A stretch of 25,170 nt of DNA from positions 17,399-42,568 of the forward strand of contig JAMCQY010000432.1 of the NCBI GenBank assembly GCA_023381945.1, read 5' to 3'. The notes under the pieces were generated by a model. That model was not told the DNA's origin and made no database searches. It was given only the letters and a program-made list of their open reading frames with translations. A program made the translations under genes and the position numbers. The stretch is from Deltaproteobacteria bacterium. Its GTDB lineage: Bacteria > Desulfobacterota > Desulfobaccia > Desulfobaccales > 0-14-0-80-60-11. Shown in pieces: positions 6,309 to 14,986 of the stretch (position 1 is the first letter of the stretch; each line of letters begins with the position of its first letter).

Positions 6309-7136
6309 GAATTAAACATCATCCAGGCCATCGAGCTGGCCATCTCCCATGAGCTGGAGGCTCGCAAGAGTTACCTGGACCTGGCCAGCGAGAGCGATGA
6401 TCCTGAATTAAAAAGGCTGCTTAGGGAGATCGCTGCTGAGGAGGCCAGTCACGAAGCCACGCTTAGGAGCCGACTGCGTCTCTACCAGGAGAAACATCTG
6501 CTCCGGGACACCATCTCCCGCTATGTGTCACCGGAGATGTGCGCGGAGATCCTGAAAAATCCGGCCCTTTTGCAGTTGGGGGGCCGGCGCCAGGAAGTGA
6601 CCGTGCTGTTTGCCGATATCAAGGGCTTCACCAATATGTCCGCCGCCATGTCCCCGGAAGAGGTGGTGGAGGTGCTTAACCTCTTTTTTACCGAGATGGT
6701 GGATTTGGTCTTCAAACATCAAGGCACCTTGGACAAATACGTCGGCGACGCCCTCATGGCCGTCTTTGGGGTGCCGGTGCCTTTGCCCGACGCCGCCAGC
6801 CGGGCGGTGCAATGCGCGGCATCCATGCAGCGCCGCCTGGCCAGGCTGCGAGCGCAAAAGCGCACCCCCATCAAAGGGATGCGGATCGGCATTAATACCG
6901 GCGAGGCCATCGTCGGCAACATCGGCTCGGACAAGCGGATGGATTTTACCGTCATCGGCGATGCGGTGAATGTGGCGGCCCGGCTGCAGGAGTACGCCAA
7001 GGAAATGGATGCCGACACCCTGGTGAGCGCCGCCACCTATCAGCAGGTGGAGGGCCGGTTCCAATTGAAGGCGCTGGCGCCGGTGATTCTCCGTGGCCGG
7101 CAGGAGCCGACGCCGATCTACCGCTTGACGGCTTGA
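6270..7136 (+). CDS. Class III adenylyl cyclase with ferritin-like N-terminal segment
   Basis: Predicted soluble cyclase making cAMP from ATP; 288 residues. Residues 16-66 resemble a rubrerythrin/ferritin-like helix pair (Glu28 and Glu30, Tyr35, then EExxH at 57-61). Residues 75-95 (RYVSPEMCAEIL) form the usual linker. The catalytic domain follows: metal-binding Asp116 (FADIKGF) and Asp160 (DKYVGDALMAVFG), adenine-selecting pair Lys156 and Thr227, transition-state Asn234 and Arg238 (GDAVNVAARL). The Lys/Thr pair points to class IIIb, a group often CO2/bicarbonate-responsive. The catalytic call is firm; the ferritin-like call rests on motif pattern. The ATG at 6270 is the only usable start, lies in a GGAAAAC repeat and lacks a clear ribosome site, so the true N terminus is uncertain. 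Confidence 0.85.
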   Translation: MEDGKRKTENEKPELNIIQAIELAISHELEARKSYLDLASESDDPELKRLLREIAAEEASHEATLRSRLRLYQEKHLLRDTISRYVSPEMCAEILKNPALLQLGGRRQEVTVLFADIKGFTNMSAAMSPEEVVEVLNLFFTEMVDLVFKHQGTLDKYVGDALMAVFGVPVPLPDAASRAVQCAASMQRRLARLRAQKRTPIKGMRIGINTGEAIVGNIGSDKRMDFTVIGDAVNVAARLQEYAKEMDADTLVSAATYQQVEGRFQLKALAPVILRGRQEPTPIYRLTA

Positions 7137-7324
7137 ACTCTTCTTCTCAAACCAAAAAGGGGCGTAAGGCCCCAGTCTGTCTGAGGTTTATTGAACAAAT
7201 GCTCAAATGAGCTGGGCGGTGCTTTCCACGCACAAAAATGATCGCGTTATTTTAGGTGCTTGCCTCCCCCTGAAACGCTTCAGAATCACCGCGGCATGAA
7301 ATTAATTTGCTCGTGAAAAAATTA
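7137..7324. other. Intergenic region between cyclase and sat promoter
   Basis: About 190 bp with a small GGGGC/GCCCC hairpin at 7159-7173 that lacks a T run. I see no gene, tRNA or recognised riboswitch. Confidence 0.4.
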
Positions 7325-7353
7325 TTGACAAGGGTTGGAATATGATTTATTGT
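7325..7353 (+). promoter_or_regulatory. Candidate sigma70 promoter of sat
   Basis: TTGACA (7325-7330, consensus) is followed after 17 bp by TATTGT (7348-7353, 4 of 6 to consensus). The start site would be near 7360, leaving a leader of about 87 nt before sat. The operator-like palindrome at 7369 lies at about +10 to +27. Confidence 0.55.
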
Positions 7354-7368
7354 GAGAAACTGAATGGC

Positions 7369-7386
7369 ATGTGAAATTTTTCACAT
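7369..7386. promoter_or_regulatory. Operator-like palindrome upstream of sat (Rex or CRP/HcpR type)
   Basis: ATGTGAAATTTTTCACAT is a perfect inverted repeat with 8-bp arms. It contains TGTGA-N6-TCACA, the CRP consensus, and TGTGAA-N4-TTCACA, which differs from the Rex consensus only in the outermost base of each arm. HcpR sites (TTGTGA-N6-TCACAA) are also close. Placement just downstream of the candidate -10 would suit a repressor. In Desulfovibrio vulgaris, Rex is known to repress sat, which favours Rex, but sequence alone does not decide. Confidence 0.65.
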
Positions 7387-7446
7387 TTTTACAACGATTT
7401 CGAACATTTGGACCTTAAAACTCTTAATTCCCGAGGAGGAAGATAG

Positions 7447-8706
7447 ATGGTTGTTGAACCTACCCAATGTAAAGTTGGTTTGGTAAATCCACACGGTAAA
7501 GAAAAGAAATTAAAACCCTTGCTGCTTTCTCCGCAGGAAATCGCCGAAGAGAAAAAGCGGGCCAAGGAACTCACCGCAGTCACCCTGTCCTCCCGGGAAA
7601 CGGCCGACCTCATCATGATGGGCATCGGCGGCTTCACCCCCCTGGACGGCTTCATGGGCCACGACGACTGGAAGGGCTCCTGCAGCGATGACATGAAACT
7701 TACGGACGGCACCTTCTGGCCCATCCCGGTCACCATGTCCGTCAACCAGGGCAAGGCCGACTCGATCAAAATCGGTCAGGAAGTCTTGTTGATCGACGAA
7801 GAGACGGAAGAGATGATGGGGACCATGAAGGTCACCGAGAAGTACAAGATCGACAAAAAGTGGGAATGCAAACAGGTCTTCACCACCGACGAGATGGACC
7901 ACCCGGGCGTCCAGATGGTTATGGGCCAGGCCGACGTCAACCTGGCCGGCACCGTCAAGGTCTGGAGCGAAGGCCCCTTTCCGAAGCAGTATCCCGGCCT
8001 CTACCTCCGTCCCGCTGAGACCCGCAGGATGTTCGAGCAAAAGGGCTGGAACACTATCGCCGCCTTGCAGCTCCGCAATCCCATGCACCGCTCCCACGAA
8101 TACCTGGCCAAGATCGCCATCGAAGTCTGCGACGGCGTCCTGATCCACCAACTGCTGGGCAAACTGAAACCCGGCGACATCCCGGCCGAAGTGCGCACCG
8201 AGGCCATCAACGTCTTGACAGAACACTATTTCGTCAAGGACACCGTCATCCAGTCCGGTTATCCCCTGGATATGCGTTACGCCGGCCCCCGGGAAGCCCT
8301 GTTCCATGCGGTCTTCCGTCAGAACTTCGGCTGCTCCCATCTGATCGTCGGCCGTGACCACGCCGGCGTGGGCGAATATTACGGCCCCTTCGACGCCCAG
8401 AAGATCTTCCATTGCATCCCGGCGGATGCCCTGGAGCTGAAACCTCTGCCCATCGACTGGACCTTCTACTGCCACAAGTGCGACGGCATGGCCTCGATGC
8501 GCACCTGCTGCCATGGCAAGGAAGACCGTCTGATGCTCTCCGGCACCATGCTGCGCAAGATGCTCTCCGAAGACATGGAAGTGCCGGATCACTTCAGCCG
8601 CCCCGAAGTTCTGGCCGTGCTGCGGAAGTACTACCGCGGCCTGACCGAGAAGGTGGAAGTCAAGGTGCACGGCTTTGCCACCGGGGATATCTCGGCGAAG
8701 AAGTAA
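7447..8706 (+). CDS. sat: Sulfate adenylyltransferase (dissimilatory ATP sulfurylase)
   Basis: Sat activates sulfate with ATP to adenosine-5-phosphosulfate (APS) and pyrophosphate, the first cytoplasmic step of sulfate respiration. The 419 residues cover a full single-domain enzyme with no APS-kinase fusion. Substrate-binding motifs are present: [11 protein letters not shown] at 208-218 and GRDHAG at 302-307. A Cys cluster (Cys342, Cys345, Cys354, Cys355) in FYCHKCDG...RTCC fits the zinc site of prokaryotic Sat, and SGTMLRKML follows. AGGAGGA (7434-7440) gives a strong ribosome site for the ATG. It is the first gene of the sat-aprB-aprA run and sits behind a candidate promoter and operator. 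Confidence 0.97.
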   Translation: MVVEPTQCKVGLVNPHGKEKKLKPLLLSPQEIAEEKKRAKELTAVTLSSRETADLIMMGIGGFTPLDGFMGHDDWKGSCSDDMKLTDGTFWPIPVTMSVNQGKADSIKIGQEVLLIDEETEEMMGTMKVTEKYKIDKKWECKQVFTTDEMDHPGVQMVMGQADVNLAGTVKVWSEGPFPKQYPGLYLRPAETRRMFEQKGWNTIAALQLRNPMHRSHEYLAKIAIEVCDGVLIHQLLGKLKPGDIPAEVRTEAINVLTEHYFVKDTVIQSGYPLDMRYAGPREALFHAVFRQNFGCSHLIVGRDHAGVGEYYGPFDAQKIFHCIPADALELKPLPIDWTFYCHKCDGMASMRTCCHGKEDRLMLSGTMLRKMLSEDMEVPDHFSRPEVLAVLRKYYRGLTEKVEVKVHGFATGDISAKK

Positions 8707-8721
8707 GGCGTAAAGTTGGGA

Positions 8722-8746
8722 AAAGGCGGAAACGGTTTCCGCCTTT
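8722..8746 (+). other. Hairpin between sat and aprB
   Basis: AAAGGCGGAAAC (8722-8733) and GTTTCCGCCTTT (8735-8746) form a perfect 12-bp inverted repeat, 16 bp after the sat stop. TTT within the stem is followed by CCCTC and not by more T, so it may be a weak terminator, attenuator or mRNA 3' stabiliser that sets the ratio of sat to apr transcript. Confidence 0.55.
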
Positions 8747-8804
8747 CCCTCTGCAAGCATAGTAAAGAACAACGCTTCAACCCTAACGAGGAGGTTTTAA
8801 AGTT

Positions 8805-9230
8805 ATGCCGAGTTTCGTAATCGTGGAAAAATGTGACGGCTGCAAGGCTCTGGACAAGACCGCTTGCCAGTACATTTGCCCCAATGACCTGATGATCCTG
8901 GATCATGAGAAAATGAAGGCTTTCAACCAGGAGCCCGATCAGTGCTGGGAATGCTACAACTGCGTAAAGATCTGCCCCCAGCAGGCTATCGAAGTGCGGC
9001 ACTATGCCGACATTATGCCCTTAGGCTCCAGCACCTACCCGATGCGCGGCACCGACTCCATCATGTGGACCATTAAATTCCGGGATCAGAAGACCGTGAA
9101 ACGGTTCAAGTTCCCCATCCGGACCACCGCTGAAGGTTCCATTGAGTGCTTCAAGGGCAAAACCCTGCCCACCGACTTGGCGGCTCTGAAGCAGCCCGGT
9201 TTCTACACCGGCCCGGCCCGCAAAGAGTAG
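8805..9230 (+). CDS. aprB: Adenylylsulfate reductase, beta subunit
   Basis: AprB is the iron-sulfur subunit of APS reductase and carries electrons to the FAD of AprA. The 141 residues contain eight Cys for two [4Fe-4S] clusters: Cys10, 13, 21, 25 (CDGCKALDKTACQYICP) and Cys47, 50, 53, 57 (CWECYNCVKICP). The C-terminal part, about residues 65-141 (PLGSSTYPMRGTDSIMWTIKFR), is the tail that wraps AprA in known structures. GAGGAGG at 8788-8794 precedes the ATG by 10 bases. It lies 98 bp after sat and 38 bp before aprA. Confidence 0.97.
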   Translation: MPSFVIVEKCDGCKALDKTACQYICPNDLMILDHEKMKAFNQEPDQCWECYNCVKICPQQAIEVRHYADIMPLGSSTYPMRGTDSIMWTIKFRDQKTVKRFKFPIRTTAEGSIECFKGKTLPTDLAALKQPGFYTGPARKE

Positions 9231-9268
9231 TTTGACCAACCATTGAAAAAACGAAGGAGATAAATATC

Positions 9269-11230
9269 ATGTCGGAAATGGAAACTTGTCGTTGGTCTTT
9301 CTGTGAAAAACCGCCGGTAGAAACTATCGAAACCGACCTGCTCCTGGTGGGCGGCGGCATGGCTTGCACCGGCGCCGCGGTCGAAGCTATGGCTTGGGCC
9401 AAGGCCGCCGGCATTAAGGTTACCCTGGTTGACAAAGCTGCTCTGGACCGTTCCGGCGCCGTGGCCATGGGCCTCTCCGCCATCAACACCTACATCGGCC
9501 CGGAAAACAAGATTGCCGACTACGTGAAAATGGTCCGCACCGACCTCATGGGCATCGTCCGTGAAGACCTGATCTACTCCCTGGGCGCCCACGTCGACCA
9601 GACCGTGCAGGACTTCCAGGATTGGGGCCTCCCCATCTGGCAGAAAGACGCCGAAGGCCACACCGTTGACGGTCAAGTTGCCAAAGACGAGGGTCTCCCC
9701 CGCCTGGCAGACGGTGGTAAGTGCGTCCGTTCCGGCCGTTGGCAGTGCATGATCAACGGCGAGTCCTACAAGGTGATCGTGGCCGAAGCCGCCAAGAACG
9801 CCCTGGGCATGGACAACATCTACGAGCGCGTCTTCATCGTGAAGCTGCTGACCGACAAGGCCAACAGCAACCGCGTATGCGGCGCCGTGGGTTTCAGCGT
9901 CCGTGAACACAAGGCTTATGTCTTCAAATGCAAAGCCATGATCATCGCCTGCGGCGGTGTGGTCAACGTCTTCCGGCCCCGGTCGGTGGGTGAAGGCCAG
10001 GGCCGTGCCTGGTACCCCGTATGGAACGCCGGTTCCACCTATGCCATGCCCGCCGAAATCGGCGCCAAGATGGTGCTGATGGAAAACCGTTTCGTCCCCG
10101 CCCGCTTTAAGGACGGTTACGGCCCGGTCGGCGCCTGGTTCCTGTTCTTCAAGGCCCAGGCCACCAACGCTTACGGCGAAGACTACATGGCGAAGAACTG
10201 GGAGCAGGTCAAGAAAGAATACCCCGGCTACGCCGACAACCCCGGCACCTGCCTGCGGAACCATGCCGCCATGATGGAAATGCGGGCTGGCCGCGGCCCC
10301 ATCATGATGCACACCGACAAAGCCATGAAGGCCCTGGCCGAGGTTCTCTCCAAGAAAGAGCTGAAGCACCTCGAAGCCGAAGCCTGGGAAGACTTCCTGG
10401 ATATGTCCATCTCCGCCGCCTCCCTGTGGGCTTCCTTCAACATGGAGCCCGACAAGGTGCCGTCGGAAATCATCCCCTCCGAGCCCTATCTGCTCGGTTC
10501 CCACGCCGGCTGCGCCGGTCTGTGGGTGTCCGGCCCCTCCAAGAATTACATGGGCGCTCCGGACAGCTGGTTCTGGGGCTATGACCGCATGACCACCGTC
10601 GACGGCCTGTTCACCGCGGGTGACGGCGTCGGCGCCTCCGGTCACAAGTTCTCCTCCGGGTCCCACGCTGAGGGCCGCATGGCTGCCAAGGGCGCCATCG
10701 CCTTCATCCTGGACCATAAGAACGACAAGTTGGAAGCGGCCCAGAATGTTGACGAGGTCGTGGCTTCCATCTACCTGCCGTACGAGATCTTCGAGAAGTA
10801 CAAAAACTACACCTCCGCTCCGGACATCAACCCCAACTACCTGCGGCCCAAACAGGTCCAGACCCGGTTGCAGAAGCTGATGGACGAATACGTGGCTGGT
10901 GTTACCCCCATGTACCAGACCAACAAGATCATGCTGGAAGAAGGCTTGAAGCGCCTCACCCTGCTGAAGGAAGACGCCGCCAAGCTGGCCGCCGGCGACC
11001 TGCACGAACTGATGCGGGCCTGGGAACAGTATCACCGCATCCTGGCCGGTGAGGCCCACCTGCGGCACATCCTGCACCGGGAAGAGTCCCGTTATCCCGG
11101 CTACTACTATCGTGCCGACTTCCTGTCCATCGACGACAGCAAGTGGAAGGTGTTCACCATTTCTCAGTACAACAAGGACACCAACGAGTGGACCTGGCAC
11201 GACGAGCCCTACAAACAGTTGGTTGACTAA
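9269..11230 (+). CDS. aprA: Adenylylsulfate reductase, alpha subunit
   Basis: AprA is the FAD-containing catalytic subunit that reduces APS to sulfite and AMP through an FAD-sulfite adduct; it belongs to the succinate dehydrogenase/fumarate reductase flavoprotein family. The 653 residues are near full length for the family. The FAD-binding GGGMACTG is at 28-35. Residues matching known substrate contacts are seen: Arg279 in RFKDGYGPVG, the RAWYPVWNAGS segment before it, and His412 in GSHAGCAGLW. VDGLFTAGDGVGASGHKFSSGSHAEGR is the C-terminal FAD contact. AAGGAG (9253-9258) drives the ATG. A strong terminator follows at 11286. Confidence 0.98.
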   Translation: MSEMETCRWSFCEKPPVETIETDLLLVGGGMACTGAAVEAMAWAKAAGIKVTLVDKAALDRSGAVAMGLSAINTYIGPENKIADYVKMVRTDLMGIVREDLIYSLGAHVDQTVQDFQDWGLPIWQKDAEGHTVDGQVAKDEGLPRLADGGKCVRSGRWQCMINGESYKVIVAEAAKNALGMDNIYERVFIVKLLTDKANSNRVCGAVGFSVREHKAYVFKCKAMIIACGGVVNVFRPRSVGEGQGRAWYPVWNAGSTYAMPAEIGAKMVLMENRFVPARFKDGYGPVGAWFLFFKAQATNAYGEDYMAKNWEQVKKEYPGYADNPGTCLRNHAAMMEMRAGRGPIMMHTDKAMKALAEVLSKKELKHLEAEAWEDFLDMSISAASLWASFNMEPDKVPSEIIPSEPYLLGSHAGCAGLWVSGPSKNYMGAPDSWFWGYDRMTTVDGLFTAGDGVGASGHKFSSGSHAEGRMAAKGAIAFILDHKNDKLEAAQNVDEVVASIYLPYEIFEKYKNYTSAPDINPNYLRPKQVQTRLQKLMDEYVAGVTPMYQTNKIMLEEGLKRLTLLKEDAAKLAAGDLHELMRAWEQYHRILAGEAHLRHILHREESRYPGYYYRADFLSIDDSKWKVFTISQYNKDTNEWTWHDEPYKQLVD

Positions 11231-11247
11231 CATCAAACGCGGTGCTT

Positions 11248-11270
11248 GGGGTCCCGGTTTCCGGGACCCC
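11248..11270 (+). other. GC-rich hairpin after aprA
   Basis: GGGGTCCCGG (11248-11257) and CCGGGACCCC (11261-11270) form a perfect 10-bp stem around TTT, 17 bp after the aprA stop. It has no T run and may protect the mRNA 3' end ahead of the terminator at 11286. Confidence 0.6.
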
Positions 11271-11285
11271 GGGCCGCATTCGCCC

Positions 11286-11320
11286 GGCCGTGGCGAGAAG
11301 CCTGCCACGGCCATTTTTTT
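11286..11320 (+). terminator. Rho-independent terminator of sat-aprBA
   Basis: GGCCGTGGC (11286-11294) pairs with GCCACGGCC (11304-11312) and is followed by A and seven T (11114-style run at 11314-11320). It separates aprA from the qmo genes. Confidence 0.85.
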
Positions 11321-11328
11321 AGGTGGTC

Positions 11329-11414
11329 AGTAGTCAGTAGCCAGTAGCCAGTAGCCAGTGAAAAGCTTTAATTTTGTCTTTTACTGGCTACTGACTACTG
11401 GCAACTGGCTACTA
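11329..11414. repeat. AGTAGCCAGT-unit hairpin tract between apr and qmo
   Basis: The left arm (11329-11365) is made of AGTAGTC and AGTAGCC units and the right arm (11379-11414) of the inverse ACTGGCTACT units, with a loop of about 13 nt. It is one of several tracts of related short units in this window. It lies between the apr terminator and the qmo promoter region and is not coding. Confidence 0.65.
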
Positions 11415-11424
11415 AAGTTTTCGC

Positions 11425-11451
11425 TTGCACTTCTATTCACAATGTTATATT
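11425..11451 (+). promoter_or_regulatory. Possible promoter of qmoABC
   Basis: TTGCAC (11425-11430) and TATATT (11446-11451) are 15 bp apart, a short spacing. The local AT-rich stretch in GC-rich surroundings supports a promoter here, but the exact boxes are uncertain. No palindrome like the one before sat is visible. Confidence 0.35.
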
Positions 11452-11533
11452 GGAGGTATATTGAACCTGCTGGCGGACTGAGGTTATCGCGGCCCAAGTT
11501 TCCGCTGGCGAAATGTCCTGAAGGAGGACTTGT

Positions 11534-12796
11534 GTGAACGCCGAAAATCGCAAGATTCTGGTCATCGGGGGAGGCATCAGCGGTCTCACCGCGGCCGTGG
11601 AGGCGGCGGAAGCCGGGTCTCAGGTGATCATCACTGAGAAGGCCCCCTACCTGGGCGGCCGGGTGGCCCAACTCCACCGATACTTTCCCAAGCTCTGTCC
11701 GCCCACCTGCGGGCTGGAGATCCAATTCCGCCGGATCAAAGAAAACCCTAACATTAGCTTTTATACTATGGCGGAAGTCACCCAGATCAGTGGGTCGGCC
11801 GGCAACTTCGATGTCACCGTGCAGGTGGCGCCGCGTTTCGTCAACGACCGCTGTGTGGCCTGCGACGCCTGCGCCCAGGCCTGCTCCACCCAGCGGGTGA
11901 ACACTTTTAACTTCGGATTGGATAAGACCAAGGCCGCCTACATTCCCTTCGATTTTGCCTTCCCGCAGAAGTACGTCATCGACGCCTCCGTGTGCAGCGG
12001 CGACTGCGGCCAGAAGTGCAAAGAGGCCTGTAAGTACGAAGCCATCGACCTGGATATGAAGGCTCAGAACTTGAATTTCAACGTCGGGGCCATCATCCTG
12101 GCCGGCGGTTGGGAGCCCTACGACATCGCCCAGGCCGACAACCTGGGGTTTGGCGTGGTGAACAACGTTGTTACCAACATGCAGATGGAGCGCCTGGCGG
12201 CCGCCAATGGCCCCACCGGCGGCCAGATCCTGCGGCCCTCGGACGGCAAGGCTCCCAAAAAGGTGGCCTTCGTGCAGTGCGCCGGCTCCCGGGATGAAAA
12301 CCACCTGCCGTACTGCTCCTATATCTGCTGCATGGCCTCCCTGAAGCAGGCCACTTACCTGGCGGAAAAAGACCCGGAAACTGAGGCGCATATCTTCTAT
12401 ATCGACCTGCGCACCCCGGGCCGCTATGAACAATTTCTCTGGAAGGTCCGGGACATGGAGAATGTCAAGCTCATCCGGGGCAAGATCGCCAAGGTCAGCC
12501 AGGCCCCCGGCAGCGATGATGTCGTGGTGGTGGCCGAAAATACCGCCACCGGCGACAAGGAAACCATGACCTTTGACATGGTGGTGCTGGCGGCGGGCAT
12601 GGTGCCCTCCACCAAGAATTCTCCCTGCGCCCTGCCGATTTCCTATACCCCGGACGGCTTTATCATCGAGGAACTCTTGCCGGCGGGAATCTTCGCCGTG
12701 GGTACTTTGAAGGGCCCCCTGGATGTCATGAAATCGAATGAGGACGCCACCGGGGCCGCCCTGAAGAGTCTCATCGCCCTGGGCAGGAGGTCATAA
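11534..12796 (+). CDS. qmoA: Quinone-interacting membrane-bound oxidoreductase, subunit A
   Basis: QmoA is a soluble HdrA-like flavoprotein of the Qmo complex, which is thought to link menaquinol oxidation to APS reductase. The 420 residues begin at GTG 11534, with AGGAGG at 11523-11528. The FAD-binding Rossmann motif VIGGGISG is at 10-17, followed by LGGRVAQLHRYFPKLCPPTCGLE. Two Cys clusters are seen: Cys107, 110, 113, 117 (CVACDACAQAC) and Cys154, 158, 162, 166 (CSGDCGQKCKEAC). The HdrA-type segment FVQCAGSRDENHLPYCSYICCMASLKQA is also present. The stop TAA is directly adjacent to the ATG of qmoB, so translation is probably coupled. Confidence 0.96.
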   Translation: MNAENRKILVIGGGISGLTAAVEAAEAGSQVIITEKAPYLGGRVAQLHRYFPKLCPPTCGLEIQFRRIKENPNISFYTMAEVTQISGSAGNFDVTVQVAPRFVNDRCVACDACAQACSTQRVNTFNFGLDKTKAAYIPFDFAFPQKYVIDASVCSGDCGQKCKEACKYEAIDLDMKAQNLNFNVGAIILAGGWEPYDIAQADNLGFGVVNNVVTNMQMERLAAANGPTGGQILRPSDGKAPKKVAFVQCAGSRDENHLPYCSYICCMASLKQATYLAEKDPETEAHIFYIDLRTPGRYEQFLWKVRDMENVKLIRGKIAKVSQAPGSDDVVVVAENTATGDKETMTFDMVVLAAGMVPSTKNSPCALPISYTPDGFIIEELLPAGIFAVGTLKGPLDVMKSNEDATGAALKSLIALGRRS

Positions 12797-14974
12797 ATGG
12801 ATAAAAAATACGGTGTCTATTTGTGTAAGGGCTGCGGCATCGGCGGCGCCATCAATTTTGAGAGCCTGCAAAAGGTCATCAAGAAAGAGGGCAAGATCCA
12901 GTTCATCAAAGAGCACGACATCATGTGTTCTCCCGAAGCCCGGGCCATGGTCCTCGAAGATATCAAGCCCGAAGGCGAGGGCATCAACTCCCTGGTCATC
13001 GCGGCCTGCTCCCCCCGGGTGAAATACGAAGAGCTGGATTTCCCCAACGTCCTGGTGGAACGCTGCAATATCCGGGAACTGGTGGCCTGGACCCAGGAGC
13101 CCAATACCGAGGAAACCCAGAACCTGGCCGAGGACTACCTGCGCATGTACTGCGCCCGGATTAAAAAATCCGACCTGCCGGAGCCTTATCAGACTGAATG
13201 CAACAAGACCATCCTGGTCATTGGCGGGGGCGCCGCGGGCTTAAGCGCCGCCCTGGAAGCCGCCAATGACGGCTACAATGTGGTCCTGGCAGAAAAAGAG
13301 GCGGAGTTGGGCGGCTATGCGGCCAAGTTGTTCCGCCAGACCCCTTCCAGCTTCCCCTTCACCACCCTGCAAAATCCCACGATCTTCGATAGGGTCAAAC
13401 AGGTCCAGGGCAATCCCAAGATCCGGGTCTTGACCAACGCCAAGATCGAAAAGATCGACGGGCAGCCGGGCCTCTTGGATACCACCGTCACGGTGAACGG
13501 CGTGGAGGAGACCTTCCAGGTGGGCGCCGTGGTGGTCGCGGCGGGCTTCAGGCCTTACGATGCCACCAAGCTCACCAAGCTGGGTTACGGCCTCTCCAAG
13601 GACGTCATCACCAACGTGGAGATGGAAGAGCTGGCCAAGCAGGGCAAGATTGTCCGTCCTTCCGACGGCAAACCGGTCGAGAACGTCGCCTTCATTCAAT
13701 GCGCCGGTTCTCGGGATCCGGAGCATTTGCCGTACTGCTCCGACTTCTGCTGCCTGGCTTCCTTGAAGCAGGCCCTGTATGTGCGCCATTCGAACCCCAA
13801 CGCCACGGCCATGATCCTCTACAAGGACATCCGCACCCCGGGCCAGACCGAGCTCTTCTATAAAGAAGCGCAAAGCGACCCCGGCGTCATGCTGACCAAG
13901 GCCGAGATCGAAGGCGTCACCCTGGCCGGCGACGGCAAGCTCAATATCGCCGCCAAGGACACCCTTTTGGGCGAGAATGTGGTTTTCGAAGCCGACCTGG
14001 TGGTCCTGGCCACCGGCCTGGTGCCGGTGACCATGGATGAGCCGGTGATCAATCTCGGCTACCGCCAAGGTCCCTGGTTGCCGGAGACCAATCCGGAGAG
14101 CAGGGCCTACGACGGCTTCGCCGACTCCAACTTCATCTGCTTCCCGTACGAAACCCGGCGCACCGCGATCTACGCCGCGGGCACGGTGCACCAGGCCATG
14201 ACCATTCCCATGGCCATGGCGGACGGCGTCGGCGCGGCCTGCAAGGCCATCCAGGCGGTGGAGCACGTGGCCGAGGGTATGGCGGTGCATCCCCGGGCCT
14301 GGGACGAGACCTTCCCCGACCCGTTTATGCAGCGTTGTACCTCATGTAAGCGCTGCACGGAAGAATGTCCCTTCGGCGCCATCGAAGAAGACGAGAAAGG
14401 TACGCCGTTCTATAAAATCAACCGCTGCCGCCGCTGCGCCACCTGCATGGGGGCCTGCCCGGAACGTATCGTCTCCTTCAAGGACTACAGCGTCGACATC
14501 GTCGGCTCCATGCTCAAGGCCTGCGATGTGCCGGAACTCGAGGACGAAGACGATCCCAATGCGCCTTACCGGATCATCGGCCTCATCTGCGAGAACGACG
14601 CCATGCCGGCCCTGGATGCCGCGGGTCTGCACAAGCTGAAGCTCGATCCGAGAGTCCGTTTCATTCCGCTGCGCTGCATGGGATCGTTCAACATGGTCTG
14701 GGTCTCGGACGCCCTGTCCCGGGGCGTCGATGGTATGATTCTACTGGGTTGCAAATACGGGGACGATTACCAATGCCACTTTGCCAAGGGCAGCGAGCTC
14801 TGCAATTACCGCCTGAGCAAGCTCTCGGAAACCCTGGACAAGTTGGGGCTGGAAGCCAACCGGGTGCAGCAATTCCAGATAGCCCACTCCGAGTTCGATA
14901 AACTGCCGGAACTCATCGACGGATTCGTCAAGCAGGTTATAGAGGCCGGCCCCAACCCCTTCAAGGAATTTTAG
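12797..14974 (+). CDS. qmoB: Quinone-interacting membrane-bound oxidoreductase, subunit B
   Basis: QmoB is the large HdrA/MvhD-like subunit of the complex. Its 725 residues show: an N-terminal HdrA-type part with YLCKGCGIGG (Cys10, Cys13) and AACSPR; a flavin domain from about 139 (VIGGGAAG); the FIQCAGSRDPEHLPYCSDFCCLASLKQA block; two [4Fe-4S] motifs, Cys514-517-520-524 (CTSCKRCTEECP) and Cys544-547-550-554 (CRRCATCMGACP); and an MvhD-like C-terminal domain from about 590 (GLICENDA, LRCMGS, LLGCKYGDDYQCHF), which in relatives holds a [2Fe-2S] cluster. AGGAGG (12785-12790) lies in the end of qmoA. The resemblance to electron-bifurcating heterodisulfide reductases is a family fact; bifurcation here is not shown. 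Confidence 0.97.
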   Translation: MDKKYGVYLCKGCGIGGAINFESLQKVIKKEGKIQFIKEHDIMCSPEARAMVLEDIKPEGEGINSLVIAACSPRVKYEELDFPNVLVERCNIRELVAWTQEPNTEETQNLAEDYLRMYCARIKKSDLPEPYQTECNKTILVIGGGAAGLSAALEAANDGYNVVLAEKEAELGGYAAKLFRQTPSSFPFTTLQNPTIFDRVKQVQGNPKIRVLTNAKIEKIDGQPGLLDTTVTVNGVEETFQVGAVVVAAGFRPYDATKLTKLGYGLSKDVITNVEMEELAKQGKIVRPSDGKPVENVAFIQCAGSRDPEHLPYCSDFCCLASLKQALYVRHSNPNATAMILYKDIRTPGQTELFYKEAQSDPGVMLTKAEIEGVTLAGDGKLNIAAKDTLLGENVVFEADLVVLATGLVPVTMDEPVINLGYRQGPWLPETNPESRAYDGFADSNFICFPYETRRTAIYAAGTVHQAMTIPMAMADGVGAACKAIQAVEHVAEGMAVHPRAWDETFPDPFMQRCTSCKRCTEECPFGAIEEDEKGTPFYKINRCRRCATCMGACPERIVSFKDYSVDIVGSMLKACDVPELEDEDDPNAPYRIIGLICENDAMPALDAAGLHKLKLDPRVRFIPLRCMGSFNMVWVSDALSRGVDGMILLGCKYGDDYQCHFAKGSELCNYRLSKLSETLDKLGLEANRVQQFQIAHSEFDKLPELIDGFVKQVIEAGPNPFKEF

Positions 14975-14986
14975 GAGGTATGATCC

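Noticed and set aside
7159..7173. Hairpin after the cyclase as a terminator
   Set aside because: Only a 5-bp stem and no T run.
7510..8772. A 420-codon open frame on the - strand across sat
   Set aside because: Antisense shadow of sat, same reason.
9203..11314. A 703-codon open frame on the - strand across aprA
   Set aside because: It is the antisense shadow of a strongly supported gene, produced by GC-rich codon use. It has no ribosome site or family resemblance.
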